Assembly (NCBI GenBank): GCA_947311845.1
Contig: CAMZMU010000111.1
Coordinates: forward strand, 21,288,261-21,352,260
Source of the DNA: Poa pratensis
Taxonomy: Eukaryota > Streptophyta > Magnoliopsida > Poales > Poaceae
Length of the DNA: 64,000 nt
Direction of reading: 5' to 3'
Within the stretch, counting starts at the first letter, position 1. Every line of letters starts with the position of its first letter. The notes below the pieces were generated by a model. It ran no database searches and was not told where the DNA came from. It saw only the letters and a program-made list of their open reading frames with translations. Shown in pieces: positions 32,293 to 44,611 of the stretch. Made by a program: the position numbers and the translations under genes.

Positions 32293-34857
32293 TTAGTTCC
32301 TGCTCGTCCTCGAGTAGGTAAACGATAAAAACAGATAATTTTTGAAGTGACATGCTACCAACACAATCTTTGATCAAATAACAATGTAATGCACATGATC
32401 TGAATGAAGTGATCCAAGCCAATGGTCTATAGTTTGCAAGCAAGTAAATAAAGAGTAAACATAAGTGATCACACAAGTGCAAACTTTCATGAATAATACT
32501 ATAAAACATTTAGAGATATAATAGTCTAACATAATAGTTAGCTCACAGCAGCAATAATTCTCAACATGAAAGTGTTTGTATCAACACAAAGGAAGATAAT
32601 AGCTTCAGCTTTTGCTTCAACTTTCAACATGTATATCATATAGATAATGTCAATGCAAAGAATATGATCAACCAAACACAAAGTTATGTAAAAACTGTTA
32701 TACTGGAGTTGACAATGATGTTTGCTTAAGTAGACAGAAAGAAGTGGGAAAACTGACTCAACATAAAAGTAAAAGAATGGCCCTTCGCAGAGGGAAGCAG
32801 GGATTAACATCATGTGCTAGAGCTGTAGTTCCCGAAGGCATATAGAGAGCATAAAATATTGTTTTGTAAGGTAATGGTGTATACAGGTGTCAACAAATCA
32901 AATAGCAGGTACTTGTCATCTTCCATGGCTAACTAACTTTTAGAGCGGTTCCGAGAGTTTTTAGGACTGCACTTGTAACAAGCACTTATTGGTGACACTC
33001 CTCCCAACCATTTACTTTCCACAAACCATGGCTAACCGAATCCTCGGGTGCCCACCAACATTCACCATGGAGGAGTGTCTATTTATTTATTTATAGGGTG
33101 GACTAACCAGCTCTTTAATGCAAAATAAAAGGTGGAGAAGCAGATGAAGCTGCCAATCCTTGTAAATTAATTAGCATGGAAGATGACAAATCTCACTACT
33201 ACGTCCTTATGAGCTTTTCAAGTAGTGACACAAAAAGGAAATGTAACAGTTTTGAGTAGTTAGTAGATAGCACATGAAGAAATTTACTTGGAATGGTGAA
33301 AACACCACATAATAGGTAGGTATGGTGGACACAGGTGGCATGGATTTGGCTCAAGGTTTTGGATGTACAAGAAGCATTCCCTCTTAGTACAGAGTTTAGG
33401 CTAGCAAGGTTATTATAAGCAAACATCATTATCAACTGGAATAGCAAGAGTGTACATAAAACACAAGGTTTGACGAACCATAGACTCCCACTGTCTTCCT
33501 TGTTAACACATAGCCTTCATCCAAAAATTATCTAGACTACTATGGACTTCCAATTATGCAACAGATTATTATAGCAGAAAATCCTTATAGTAGTTCTTCA
33601 TTAATAGCCATTACTTACATGATGCACAAGCTTAAACATTAATTACTTGACAGCTCAAAACAATTGGCAAGCATCAAATTACTCAAGACAACGATCTAAA
33701 AAGATTCATGTAAGCATTTTATACCACTACCACATGCATAGCATTTTTCTGGTCCAACCAAACACCAATCAACTTATTTGACAACTCTCCAAACAGATAT
33801 AAGTGAAGCAAGAGAGTACTTTCTTCAAAAGAAACTGAAAGCTCTAACAAGAGATATGAAAAACTGAGAGCTAACAGCAATAACAGCAACTAGACAGGAA
33901 TACTCAACAAGTATAAGTGAAGCACAAGAGTATTCTAATGAAAAAGTGGAGCGTGTCTCTCTCCCAAACATGAATACTAGGATCCAACAAGTATAGCACA
34001 GCAAACAAAACAAAACAAACTGAAAACAAAAACACACTGACGCTCCAAGGAAGAGTACACTAGTATGAAGCAATAAAAATATAGCACCATTAGAGATGAC
34101 CTGATAATTTGTAGATGAAGAAGGGGATGCCTTGGGCATCCCCAAGCTTAGATGCTTGAGTCTTCTTGAAATATGCTGGGGAGGTAAGCCTCCCCAAGCT
34201 TAAGCTCTTCACTCTTCTTGATCATGTAATATCATTCTCCTCTATCAACACTTGAAAACTTCCTTCACACCAAAACTTAACAGCTTTTCTCATTAGCAGG
34301 TTAGTGCACTAAAAGATAATACTTCAAAGTTCTAGCAAAGACAAAACTCACAAGCCAACTATTTTAAACATTAGCCACTGTTACTAGGCTCAAGTGGGCA
34401 CTTTTACACGAAAAGAAACCACTTAAAAACTTGTAAAAGAGAGAATGCAAAATAAAAGACAGAATCTGTCAAACCAGAACAGTCTGTAATGACGAATTTT
34501 TTCGAGGCACTTACGATGCTCAGATGAAAACTTTTGAAATAATGAAAGTTGCGTAACATCATCAGGAACATGCACAAAAAGTTTCAGCATTTTTCGATTT
34601 TTTCTGATTTTCTACTGAATTAAACGGTGACGAACAGCAATCTGTCCCAATGCAGTCCCGAAAATAAAAACCAACTTTGCATTAGTAACTCTCCTTGGCA
34701 CAACAAAACAGCAAATAAAAGATACAAAGGAGTTGCTACAGAGGTAAACAAGCATCCTTGACTCAAGAAAACAAAAATAAAACAGCAAATAAAAACATGG
34801 GTTATCTCCCAGAAGTGCTTTTCTTTAATGCCTTTGAGCTAGGCATGAAGAGATGCA
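32293..34857 (-). other. Non-coding internal region of the LTR element
   Basis: About 2.5 kb of AT-rich sequence without a convincing open frame. It includes repeated CCCCAAGCTTA motifs near 34140 and 34190 that resemble the polypurine-tract region. Confidence 0.6.
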
Positions 34858-35640
34858 TCAAGTATTGTCAAGACCAGAAACATCAAGGTTCCCAAAAGCT
34901 TCAGATAAATCATAATTCACAACAAGAGGGGTTTTCATTTTAGCTAGTTCTTGAGAAGAAAACTTGAGAGGCCCACTGCAAGCTTTATTAGTAAATTCAT
35001 AAAATCCATTATCCAGCACATCAGAAGTTGAAAGTTTTGGTTTAGGCCCCTTAGGTACATACATGAATTTCTTTCCTTTATCTAGAATATACCCTTGCTT
35101 CTTAGTTTTGAAAGAGGAAAAAGTATTACTCATGGTGTCAATGACTTCCTCTATCTCCTCAATCCTAGAGTTTTGATCATGATTTTTAAAGCAAGTTTCT
35201 AGAGCAACAATTCTTTTATTAAGATCTTCCAAGGATTTATCAAAATTTTCAGTGTTCTCAAGTAGTTTTTCAAGCTTAACATCAATACTTGGAAGATTCT
35301 CTACAACCTCAAGCTTTTTCATAACATCCTCAAGAGAGACTTCAATTTTAATTTCATTAACAGGTGGTATTCCTACTAGACTTTCAAGGATGTAGCTAGC
35401 CTCTAGAGCAGGTGTTCCTAGGAAGTTACCCCCTGTCAAAGTGTCCAAAACATATCTATACCAATTGGTAATGCCAACATAAAAGTTCCTAAGAAGGATT
35501 GTAGTGGAATGTTTTTTAGCACACCTATGATGAGCATTACTAATTCTGTACCAAGCATCTTTTAAACTTTCTCCCCCTTGTTGCTTAAAAGTTCGAACCT
35601 CAACCTCAGGAGATGAAACAAAATAAGAAGAACCAGACAT
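34858..35640 (-). CDS. gag-like protein of the non-autonomous LTR element
   Basis: A 260-residue open frame starts at the ATG at 35640 (MSGSSYFVSSPEVEVRTF). The N-terminal half resembles a retrotransposon gag segment (GGESLKDAWYRISNAHHRC, then LLRNFYVGITNWYRYVLDTL and TGGNFLGTPALEAS). The middle is helical and charged, with coiled-coil spacing (EKLLENTENFDKSLEDLNKR). There is no CCHC zinc knuckle. The frame is intact, but whether the protein is functional is unknown. An in-frame extension upstream to 35796 crosses the primer-binding site and is unlikely to be used. Confidence 0.75.
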   Translation of the reverse strand: MSGSSYFVSSPEVEVRTFKQQGGESLKDAWYRISNAHHRCAKKHSTTILLRNFYVGITNWYRYVLDTLTGGNFLGTPALEASYILESLVGIPPVNEIKIEVSLEDVMKKLEVVENLPSIDVKLEKLLENTENFDKSLEDLNKRIVALETCFKNHDQNSRIEEIEEVIDTMSNTFSSFKTKKQGYILDKGKKFMYVPKGPKPKLSTSDVLDNGFYEFTNKACSGPLKFSSQELAKMKTPLVVNYDLSEAFGNLDVSGLDNT

Positions 35641-35786
35641 GATGAGCAAACCGAAATAAACTAGATGCAGGAATTTAATTTTTTTGGGTTTTTGATTTTT
35701 AACAGCAAGCAAAACAAAATAAAACAAGACAAAAACAAAGTAAAGAGATTGGAACTGAGAGACTCCCCTTTCCAATAGCCTCCAAG

Positions 35787-35804
35787 TCCCCGGCAACGGC
35801 GCCA
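35787..35804 (-). other. Primer-binding site
   Basis: Minus-strand TGGCGCCGTTGCCGGGGA, ten bases inside the 5' LTR, matches the TGGCGCC-type primer sites of many grass Gypsy elements. Confidence 0.85.
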
Positions 35805-35814
35805 GAAAACAGCT

Positions 35815-37384
35815 TGATGGCTACGTGTTGGTGAACCCCAAGAGGAAGGTTATGATGTAGACAGCAGAAGTTTTCCCTTGAAAATCTACCCAAGGTTATC
35901 AATCCAGTAGGACTTGACGATCTATCGGAAGGTTGTTGATGTTGACTCCCCCTGGCGCTAGGGAGCTTGCACCAACGTGGAATCTGCACAGACACAAACC
36001 AGAACTTTGCCCAACACGAAACAGAGAGGTTGTCAATCTCTCCGGTCTTGCAGAAACAAAGAGTTAAACGTATGGTGTGGAAAACAGCAGGAAAACAGCA
36101 AGTAACAGGAAACAGATGATTGCAGCAGGTTGTGTAAACAGTATGAGGAAATTGGACCAGGGTCCACAGTTCACTAGTGGTGTCTCTCTCAGAACAGATA
36201 ACTAGCATGTTGGGTAAACAAATTACAGCTGGGCAATTGACAAATAGAGAGGGCATAACAATGCAATACATGCCAAGATGTCTACTATGAAATCTAGTTG
36301 GGCATTACAACAAAGTACATAGACCGTTATTCCAACAGCATCTATGCCTAAATAATCCACCTTCAAGGCAGCATCCGCATCCTATTCAGTATTAAGTTGC
36401 TAACAACAGATTATTGCATGAAGTAAAGTGTGTAATGTAATCAATACAAGTGCCCTTGGACACTGCACCAATGTTTTATCCCTAGTAGCAACAGCACATC
36501 TACCATCTTAGACCTTTCTGTCACTGATCCAGATATCTAGAGACTGAACCCACTATCGAGCATAAATACCCCCTCTTGGAGTCACAAGCATCTACTTGGC
36601 CAAAGCATCTACTAGCAACGGAGAGCATGCAAGATCAAGAGCACATAGATAAACAACTTGAATAAACATGGTATCAATATTCATCGGATCCCAGCAAACA
36701 CAACATCTAGCATTACAATAAGATGATCTTGATCATGTTAGGCAGCTCACAAGATCTAAACATGGAGGCACAAGGTAGAGAGACAACCATCTAGCTACTG
36801 CTATGGACCCGTAGTCCAGGGGTGGACTACTCACGCATCACTCCGGAGGCAGGCATGGTGATGTAGAGCCCTCCGGTGATGATCTCCCCTCCGGCAGGGT
36901 GCCGGGAAGAGCTTCAGAACTCCTCCGATCTGAGATTGACGATGACGGCCGCGACGGAACTTTTCGTGGAATATGATCGACCGTAATAGGGTTTTCGCGT
37001 CGCGGAGAATATATAGGCGAAGAGGCGGCGTCGGTGGCCGAGGGGGGCCACCACGCCATAGGGGGGCGCGGGCCCACCCTGGGCCGCGCCCTAGTGTGGC
37101 GTGGCCCCCTGGTGGGTCTGCTCCGACTCCCCTTTGGACTCCGTGATCTCCTCGTGATATTATTGACGATGTCTTTTGTTTCGTCCAATTCCGAGAATAT
37201 TTCCTTAATAGATTTTCTGAAACCAAAAACAGCAGAAAACAGGGAACTGGCACTGTGGCATCTTGTTAATAGGTTAGTCCCAGAAAATGCATAAAAATGA
37301 TATGAAGTGTAGCCAAAACATGTAGCAATTGATATAATAACAGCATGGAACATCAAAAATTATAGATACGTTTGAGACGTATCA
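35815..37384 (-). repeat. 5' LTR (element in minus orientation)
   Basis: 1570 bp, partner of 30712-32279, bounded on the right by ATATT (37385-37389). Confidence 0.93.
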
Positions 37385-37413
37385 ATATTTCCTTATCAGA
37401 AAAGGAGAGTTAC

Positions 37414-37603
37414 CTGTTTTGGTATCGTAAATTTGAAATACCGCTGCACTGAATTACTGATAATTGTTTCACCTATATTAACAGGATAAGGTATTAGTGA
37501 CATCGAAAGTTCATCTCTTATACTTGCGATTTGCACTTTCATTTGTGTTAAATTCAACCCAGGATAAAGGTAATTCGGTGAAAGAGCATCCAAAGAACCG
37601 TAA
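37414..37603 (-). other. Possible orphan host exon
   Basis: On the minus strand, a 190-nt open stretch (SLDALSPNYLYPGLNLTQMK, then IPYPVNIGETIISNSVQRYF) ends at a textbook donor CAAAACAG|GTAACT. A possible acceptor AATATAAAG precedes it. Codon choice looks natural but the family is not recognised. Neighbouring sequence on both sides has been displaced by large transposons. Confidence 0.4.
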
Positions 37604-38639
37604 CTTTATATTGTTCATGAACTCCGAAGAAACATATCTTTTATATACCGGAATGAAGACCATTCATCACGTATCTAAGAAGACAGTGGAAGCTAGAAAA
37701 TGACGCAAATAATCTTAATGTATAGGCAACAATGTCAAATCAGTGTTGAACTCATATTTTAGATCCTCGAAAATATATCAATAACATGCATTGTTCTGAC
37801 TCAGCATGAGAATAAAATATAATTATGACATAATTCATAATATTTTGATCTGAAATATCAAGTAAAAATATTCAGAAGATACACTAGTACAGAACGACAC
37901 ATCGGAAACGGGCCAAAAACCCCTTCGGCAACGGAGAAAGGGTCCGTGTCCCCGCCTCTGTCACTGATGTGAAGCCTCACAATGGCAACGGAGATTTTTA
38001 TCGTTTGCAATAAGTTTAGCAACGGGCATAATATATAACCGTTGCCTTTAGTCTTTATATCAGATACGGAGATTAGTTTTTGTCCGTTTGTAATGAGGGC
38101 TAAAGGAAACAAAAAAAAGCCGGTGACGCCTGCTGCACCGTCGACGAAGCCCTATGGTTCCTGCTTGACGGCCGCCGGTTCTTCACCTTCCTCTTCGCCC
38201 AGCTTCATTGCGTGGTCTTCTTCTACCTATTTAGTACTGCACAAAAGTCTTGCTCCTGGAGGCGCCGGCTTCAGTGGACCGTGTGGACGGAGCCCCGCTC
38301 CTACGTCTTCACGGCCGCCGCATAGTCTCCAGGTTTCCTCCTCACCCTAAAGGAGATGAAAAAAATCAAAATGTAACCTCCTTCATCTCTATACACAAGA
38401 CATAAGACATATGCTTCTTCATCGGCATTACAGAAAATATAGAACTAATTACAACTAGAACATAGCCTAAACAATGCCTCATATATAGGTAGATTGGACA
38501 CACAAATTTCAGGGATGGAGCAAGCGAGCCAAGTAGGATGCACAAGATCGATGTGTATTTGTGCATATCACAAGGATCACTAGCGCCACCCCCGGATCAC
38601 ACGGTGTCACCTAATTTTAATCATCGGCATAACAGAAAC

Positions 38640-39225
38640 AAAGCTAAAATCAGAGCAAATGCCTACTAAAAACAGAGCATATCCATGGATAAACAATTAG
38701 CTAGTTACAAATAGAAAACAACTAAAATCTATGTGTAAACAATGCCTACTAAAAACAGAGCAAATCTATGGATAAACAATTAGCTACTTAAAACTAGAAA
38801 ACAGCTAAAATCTATGTGTAAACAATGCCTACTAAAAACAGAGCAAATCTATGGATAAACAATTAGCTACTTACAACTAGAAAACAGCTAAAATCTATGT
38901 GTAAACAATGCCTTCTAAAAACAGAGCAAATCTATGGATAAACAATTAGCTACTTACAACTAGAAAACAGCTAAAATCTATGTGTAAACAATGCCTACTA
39001 AAAACAGAGCAAATCTATGGATAAACAATTAGCTACTTACAACTAGAAAACAGCTAAAATCTATGTGTAAACAATGCCTACTAAAAACAGATCAAATCTA
39101 TGGATAAATAATTAGCTACTTATAACTAGAAAACAACTAAAATCTATGTGTAAACAATGCCTACTAAAAACAGAGCAAATCTATGGATAAACAATTAGCT
39201 ACTTACAACTAGAAAACAGCTATCC
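38640..39225. repeat. 83-bp tandem repeat array
   Basis: The word AACAATGCC with its surrounding sequence recurs at 38738, 38821, 38904, 38987, 39070 and 39153, exactly 83 bp apart. A weaker first copy starts near 38655 and a partial last one ends near 39225. Copies differ by only a few bases. It lies inside the CACTA element. Confidence 0.93.
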
Positions 39226-39245
39226 TACTGAACTGGGGTCTTACA

Positions 39246-39425
39246 TTAGGCGAGGCGGGCTCGCTTAGCGTCGCCGCCGGCGACGGAGCTAGCGCCGGCC
39301 TCCCCTGGCGGCGCCTTGCCCTCGCCGTGGACCAAAGAGAGGGCTATGGCGGCCCGAAGGTCAGACTGGTAGACCGCCTCCTCGGCGCGTTCGACCTGGG
39401 TCGACGCCTCGGAGAGGAGGACCGC
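39246..39425 (-). pseudogene. CACTA-borne acidic protein, C-terminal part (split by Gypsy insertion)
   Basis: Minus-strand frame beginning at the Gypsy junction with LLSEASTQVERAEEAVYQSD and running through ALSLVHGEGKAPPGEAG to a stop at 39246. It is the continuation of the frame at 59908-60272: removing the Gypsy element and one ACCGC copy joins the two in frame. Function unknown. Confidence 0.65.
39421..39425. repeat. Gypsy target-site duplication, left copy (ACCGC)
   Basis: Matches 59908-59912 exactly. Confidence 0.92.
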
Positions 39426-39916
39426 TGACATGGGTATGCCTATCGGGTACCCTACCATGAGGGTACCTGGTGCACGTATCGACTAGGCCCAACTATCAGA
39501 GCCTACATGAAGCCCATGAAGGGAGGCCCACGAAGATGGAGTATCCTCCAAGTTTGGCGAAACAATAGTCGGTTTAGAGTTTCCTTACTTGTAAATCGAG
39601 TCGGTTACGAACACCCGAGACCCAGCCTATTATTTAAGGACTGGGAGGGCCATCGAACCAGACCACGTACTTTCAGAGCCACCAAAACCCTAGCGAGATC
39701 GACATCTCGCCGGGACCCTTGTAACCATCATATTCACAAAGCAATAACAGACAGGCAGGACGTAGGGGTGTTACCTCCACATGAGGGCCCTGAACCTGGG
39801 TAAAATCTTTGCCCTGCTTGTCAGCCGACGATACTTCCAGCTCTACCACGTTCTCTCCCCCATATTCATAACCTAGGGACCTTAACCATGGGTCTTGATG
39901 AGTCTACCCCTCGTCA
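39426..39916 (+). repeat. 5' LTR of the Tat-type element
   Basis: 491 bp. Compared with the 3' LTR I see one substitution (CACATGAG against CACACGAG) and two C-run length differences. A TATA-like TATTATTTAAGG lies about 200 bp into the LTR and may be the promoter. Confidence 0.95.
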
Positions 39917-39918
39917 AG

Positions 39919-39936
39919 TGGCGCCGTCTGTGGGAA
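39919..39936 (+). other. Primer-binding site
   Basis: TGGCGCCGTCTGTGGGAA, two bases after the 5' LTR. Confidence 0.85.
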
Positions 39937-39974
39937 AGAATAGCGCTGGACTCGAAGTTTCGCCGGTCCCAACA

Positions 39975-40136
39975 GCAAACGGCAAATCGCCGATCACACC
40001 AGCAAACGGCAACTCGCCGATCTCATCTGCAAACGGCAACTCGCCAGCCATGTCAGCAAACAGCAACTCGCCGATCCAGGCGACACACGGCGACTCGCCG
40101 ATCCACTCGAAAAGCGGCAGCCTGCCCGCTTCACCT
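39975..40136 (+). repeat. 27-bp minisatellite in the gag leader
   Basis: Six units of 27 bp based on GCAAACGGCAACTCGCCGAT. In one frame they encode ANGNSPIS-like nonapeptides. That frame opens at an ATG at 39888 inside the LTR, is not the main gag frame, and closes at 40163. Confidence 0.85.
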
Positions 40137-42012
40137 GCAAAAGCGCATCTGCTCTTCCAATGAATTTCAATCCACCCTCGCCGGAGCTTCATGAGGCGTT
40201 TTCCGGCCTTGAATCAGGTTTGAGTTTAACAGTTGGAGCATTTAATTTTTTCGTAAACAATCTTGGCACGCAGGACTTGACAGATCCGCAACAACTGGTG
40301 CTGGGCGCACTCGAGGCTCCGTCGACTGCGCTCGCCCCGTCGTCGACTCCTGAAGCCTGCTCGCCCGCAACAACCATGTCGACCGGAGAGATCGACAGGT
40401 TCATGATGACGGAACTCCAAGGCGAGGAGGCAGAATCAGCATACCGCACAAGCAACGTCGACTTCAACCTACCACTCGACGAGAGTTTCGACTGCGGGAT
40501 CTCCCTCGATGACTTCTACGAGCCCGCGATTCATAACGACAGCAACGTCGACTCGGAGATCTTCACCAGCACCAACCTCGACTCAGAAATCCATAATGGT
40601 TTCGCCAACACCGAGATGAGCATAGGCGATGAGCACATCGACAACGAGATTCGCCTCGAAGATCTACTCGATGAACACACTGGCTCTGACATGAGCCTCG
40701 ACGGCGACGTCGAGTCCATGACTGGAATCGACAGCACATACACCTGTCCACGGGTCACGCCCCATCAGGTCTACGTGGCCTTCTCCGCAGAATCATCCGC
40801 AGACGCAGCCGCTCGCAGGCCTGCACAATTCCCATGCACGGTAACCATGCCGGATGGGGTCACAACCTTGACAATCACGGAAGAGATGGCAGCAAAAGCA
40901 GATAAAGTCATAAAGGAGTGCACAATGATGCCACCAAATTCCACCCCAGAGGAGATGTTGACCTTCCAGTACTTCAACTGGCAGGAGTCAATTCGACTGC
41001 AAAACTACCGAGCGACGCTCGAAGAGCGCAAAAGGCAAGCCAGCCTCTCGAGTGCCCGAAGAAGGGAGCAATCCCTCGGGTCCACAATGCAACCAACCCC
41101 ACGACCTAGGTCGCGGTTGGCAAGCCTTCCAGAACATGAAAGGGTAACAATCACCCGTAACCTGTCGTTCATGACAGAGGACGCTAACGGAATCCCAGTG
41201 CCCAAAACTGTTGTGGGTGCATTATTCTCCGTAGGTGCTTACCTCAAGGCAATGCAACCTCCGGCGAATGACCCTAACGCAGCCCTGCATCGCCAACAAC
41301 TCAAATCGCTAGCTCTAGCGGCACAGGCTATACAGCCAGAAGACAAAACTCCAGCAAGGAATCGCGATCGCGACATAGTCGACTCACGACACGCAGCACA
41401 TCATCGCAGTGGTCGCAGCCACCACTCGGATGAAGGAAGGAGAAGCACGCGCCGGCACAGGTCCAGCAGAAGCAGATCTCGAAGATCCTATAGCAGCGAT
41501 TCGTACTCTGATCGTGAACCAGAGCCATGCGGAGCATTGTGCTTCACTCGACGCATCCGTGGGACGCGGATGCCCAAAGGGTTCAAGTTGATAGGCGAAC
41601 AACCCAAATACAACGGTCGCCAAGAACCTTCCGGGTGGCTAGAAGATTACAGACTCGTCGTGGCATGCCAGCGTGGCACGAACACCACGGCGATGCAGTA
41701 CATACGACTCATGCTCGAAGGAACTGCCCGCGACTGGCTCAAGGCGCTCCCTCCATCATCATACGACTCGTGGGACGATTTCCGCAGAGACTTCATCAAA
41801 AACTTCGAGCCTCTATGTGAGCGCCCGAAGACATTCGAAGAATTAAGGGCATGCACTCAACGATCAGACGAGTCATTGAGATCATACATACGGCGGTGGA
41901 CCGAAATACGCAATTCGGTTGGCAAAGTATCAGAAGACAGGGCCATGGATGCCTTCATACAAGGTCTCGCCAGGAAGGACTTCAAAGAGGCACTTGGTCG
42001 TGAAAAGCCAAC

Positions 42013-42027
42013 CTCCCTGGCTGACCT
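42013..42027. repeat. LINE target-site duplication, left copy
   Basis: CTCCCTGGCTGACCT, repeated exactly at 44612-44626. Confidence 0.93.
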
Positions 42028-44611
42028 TTTTTTTGACACCCATTACCGTAGGGGAAGCCCCTACGGTTAAATTTTCAATTATAAGGTTCAGGGGTCACCA
42101 AAATAGTGACCACCCGAAGTTCAAAGGATTACAAAATCAGGGGGGGTCAAAAAAGAACCACGAATGCATGGTTAAGTAAAAATAGATCTAGTCCAGTCTA
42201 TCAAGGGGCCGACAAGGTTTCCTCTAACTCTATGTTGGTGCAGCAGCATGTCACTCTGAAATTTTACTTTCCACACTCTGAAAGTAGCTGGCACCTTATT
42301 GAAGATGAGGTCGTTTCGGGCTTTCCAAATGTTCCAACTCGCACACGCCATGGCCTCCATAAAACAAGGTCCTGTGAAAGCTTGTGAGGCTAACAAAATA
42401 CGCTGGGAGATCGGCGATTGGTAGCTCCAGGTGATTCCAACCTTGTTCCAACAATTAGCAGCAAAAGGGCACTCAAATAAAAGGTGGTCTCGAGTCTCCA
42501 GCACATGTCCAGTGCAAAGCACACAGTGAGGGCCGTCTTCCAGATGCCAATGCTTACGAAGCATGAGGTCCCTTGTGTTCAGCCGATCCTTGATCAGTAG
42601 CCATAAGAATATCCGGAGCTTCGGCAGACACTTGGATTTCCAAACGAGGTCGAGAGCTCTGTCTTGTGGTGCTTGGGCAAAAATGAAACGATAGTATTTA
42701 GCAGAGGTGTAAGTAGAGTCGCCCCAAGCAAAATTTCTTTTATCATCGTCATTTGGGTTAGCAGCAATAATATCCAGGAGTGGTCTGATTTGGCCATGCT
42801 CCTCAAATGCTTGTACTGATAGCGGTAAGGCAAACACTGAGCTCAAATCCGTGGCACTAGCCATCGCAGAAACTGAGATATCTTCATTGAGGGCAAACGA
42901 GTATAGGTGGGGAAGAGCGTCACACAATAGTTCATCATGATTCCAGAAATCTTTCCAAAAGAGAGTCAGAGCACCATTGCCGACAGCAGATGTGGATATG
43001 CTTCGATAGATATTGACCAAGCTAAAAATGTCTTTCCACCAAAAAGAGCCTCGAGTAGCCTGAGACTGGGGTGGAGTGTCACCGTAAAGGGACCAGACCA
43101 ATTTTACCCAAGGAATGTCTGCCTTGCTGAAAAAATTATGGAGATGTTTCAGTAGTAACGCAATGTTTTGAACCTCCAGGTTAATGATGCCCAAACCACC
43201 ATGTTTTTTCGGCCTACATACCAAGGACCAAGCTGCCAAAGAGTGAGTTCTGCCTTCCTCCTTAGCCCAAAGCGCGAGACGACGACCTCGATCGAAGACC
43301 TTGATGACAGATTTATGGATCTTCAGGGAGCATAAGAAATGCATGGGAAGGGATGTCAGGACAGAGTTCACAAAAGTGACACGACCACCATAGTCCAGAA
43401 AACGAGCGCTAGCATTTAGTCTCCTTTCTAATTGGTCCACAATCGGAGATAGATCAGATACAGATGGGCGAGTGGTACCAAGAGGGAGTCCCAGGTAGGG
43501 GAAAGGCATCGTAGCAGTGACACAACCAAATATCCCTGCCAGATAATCAAGTCTATCAGAAGTAATATTGATGGGCATCATGCAGGTTTTACTGTAGTTC
43601 ACTTTCAGTCCAGTAGCTTGAGCAAACGCATGGAGAACCTGCCGGAGGGCCAAAAGCTGAGTTGGGCAAGCTTGGACAATAAGCAGGGTGTCGTCGGCAT
43701 ATTGGACAATGGGGAAATCTGAGTTTGGGATAGGGAGAGGAGCCACTAGCGAGCCTAGTTGGGCAAGTTTGTTCACCATGGTTTGGAGGAGATCAGCTCC
43801 TTCTACAAATAGGATAGGGACAGAGGGTCTCCTTGCCGAACACCACATCTACAAGGGAACTTCCTTCCAGGCACTCCATTCAAAAGGACCGAAGAAAAGC
43901 CAGTCGAAAAGATTGCTTCAATCCACATAATCCATCTGTCATCATACCCTTTGCATTTCAGAATCTGGATAAGAGCCTGATGACCAATAGTGTCAAAAGC
44001 CTTAGCAAAATCGAGCTTTAGAACAATAGCTTCTCTGCCCGAAGCAGAAACTTGATGAATGTACTCATAAGCCCAACCAACACAGTCCTGAATATTCCTG
44101 GTCTTCAAGAAACCATATTGATTTACATGTACCAGTCCCAATATTTTCTTTTGCAGCCTATTCGCAAGTAACTTGGTGATCAGCTTGAAGCAAGTGTTAA
44201 GGAGAGAGATCGGTCTGTAGTCATTTGGACTCTCTGGAGCATTGTTTTTAGGTATGAGGGTAATGAAAGCATCGTTGATGGATTGCAAATTCACAGAGCC
44301 TTCCCAAAACTGATGCATTAGGTCATAGAAATCATACTTAATGATTGGCCAGCAGATTTTAAGAAACAGTCCATTAAAGCCGTCTGGACCGGGTGCCTTA
44401 TCAGTCGGCATATCAGCCACAGCACTATCAATTTCAGAGTGGGAGAAAGGAACAGAGAGCACCTCTAAACCCTCGACAGGATGAATAAACTCTGAGAAAT
44501 CAAAAGCCGGGTCAAGGGGCACAACCGTGCCTAATCTATCAAGAAAGGTGATCCTGAGGAGGCCTGCCTTCTCATAATGATCAGTAGCCAGAGAGCCATC
44601 AGGCCTGCCTT
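42028..44611 (-). mobile_element. 5'-truncated LINE inserted in gag
   Basis: A 2584-bp insert with a poly(A) tail on its minus strand (T-run at 42028-42034) is flanked by a perfect 15-bp duplication. It carries the RT and the C-terminal domain only, so it is truncated at its 5' end. The 5' junction near 44560-44611 contains a local repeat of AGGCCTGCCTTCTC, probably untemplated or template-switch sequence made during integration. Confidence 0.95.
42172..44522 (-). pseudogene. LINE reverse transcriptase with zf-RVT domain, one frameshift
   Basis: The first minus-strand frame (44522-43803) contains RT finger and palm motifs: DKAPGPDGFNGLF, PNDYRPISLLNTCFKLI, LKLDFAKAFDTIG and GVRQGDPLS. A frameshift near 43810-43845 moves to a second frame (43848-42172), which continues with FPIVQYADDTLLIV (the YADD catalytic box). 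It then runs through the thumb region (CRPKKHGGLGIINLEVQN), a connection region and the zf-RVT domain (KCLPKLRIFLWLLIKDRLNT, then CVLCTGHVLETRDHLLFECP). No endonuclease is present. Apart from the one indel it is well preserved, which suggests a fairly recent insertion. Confidence 0.9.

Larger units (their letters stand above)
30712..37384 (-). mobile_element. Non-autonomous LTR-retrotransposon, gag-only (Sabrina-like style)
   Basis: Two direct repeats of 1568 and 1570 bp bound the element. Each begins TGATGGCTAC on the plus strand and ends GACGTATCA. The same 5-bp sequence ATATT flanks it (30707-30711 and 37385-37389). The primer-binding site lies next to the right-hand LTR in reverse orientation, so the element reads on the minus strand. 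The internal region (about 3.5 kb) encodes only a gag-like protein. No protease, reverse transcriptase or integrase is visible, so it depends on a partner. The minus-strand LTR start TGATACGTCTCAAACGTATC is characteristic of abundant wheat Gypsy-type families. The family name is a tentative memory-based call. Confidence 0.93.

Noticed and set aside
38640..39225. CRISPR-like array
   Set aside because: This is a continuous 83-bp tandem repeat without unique spacers, in a plant nuclear transposon.
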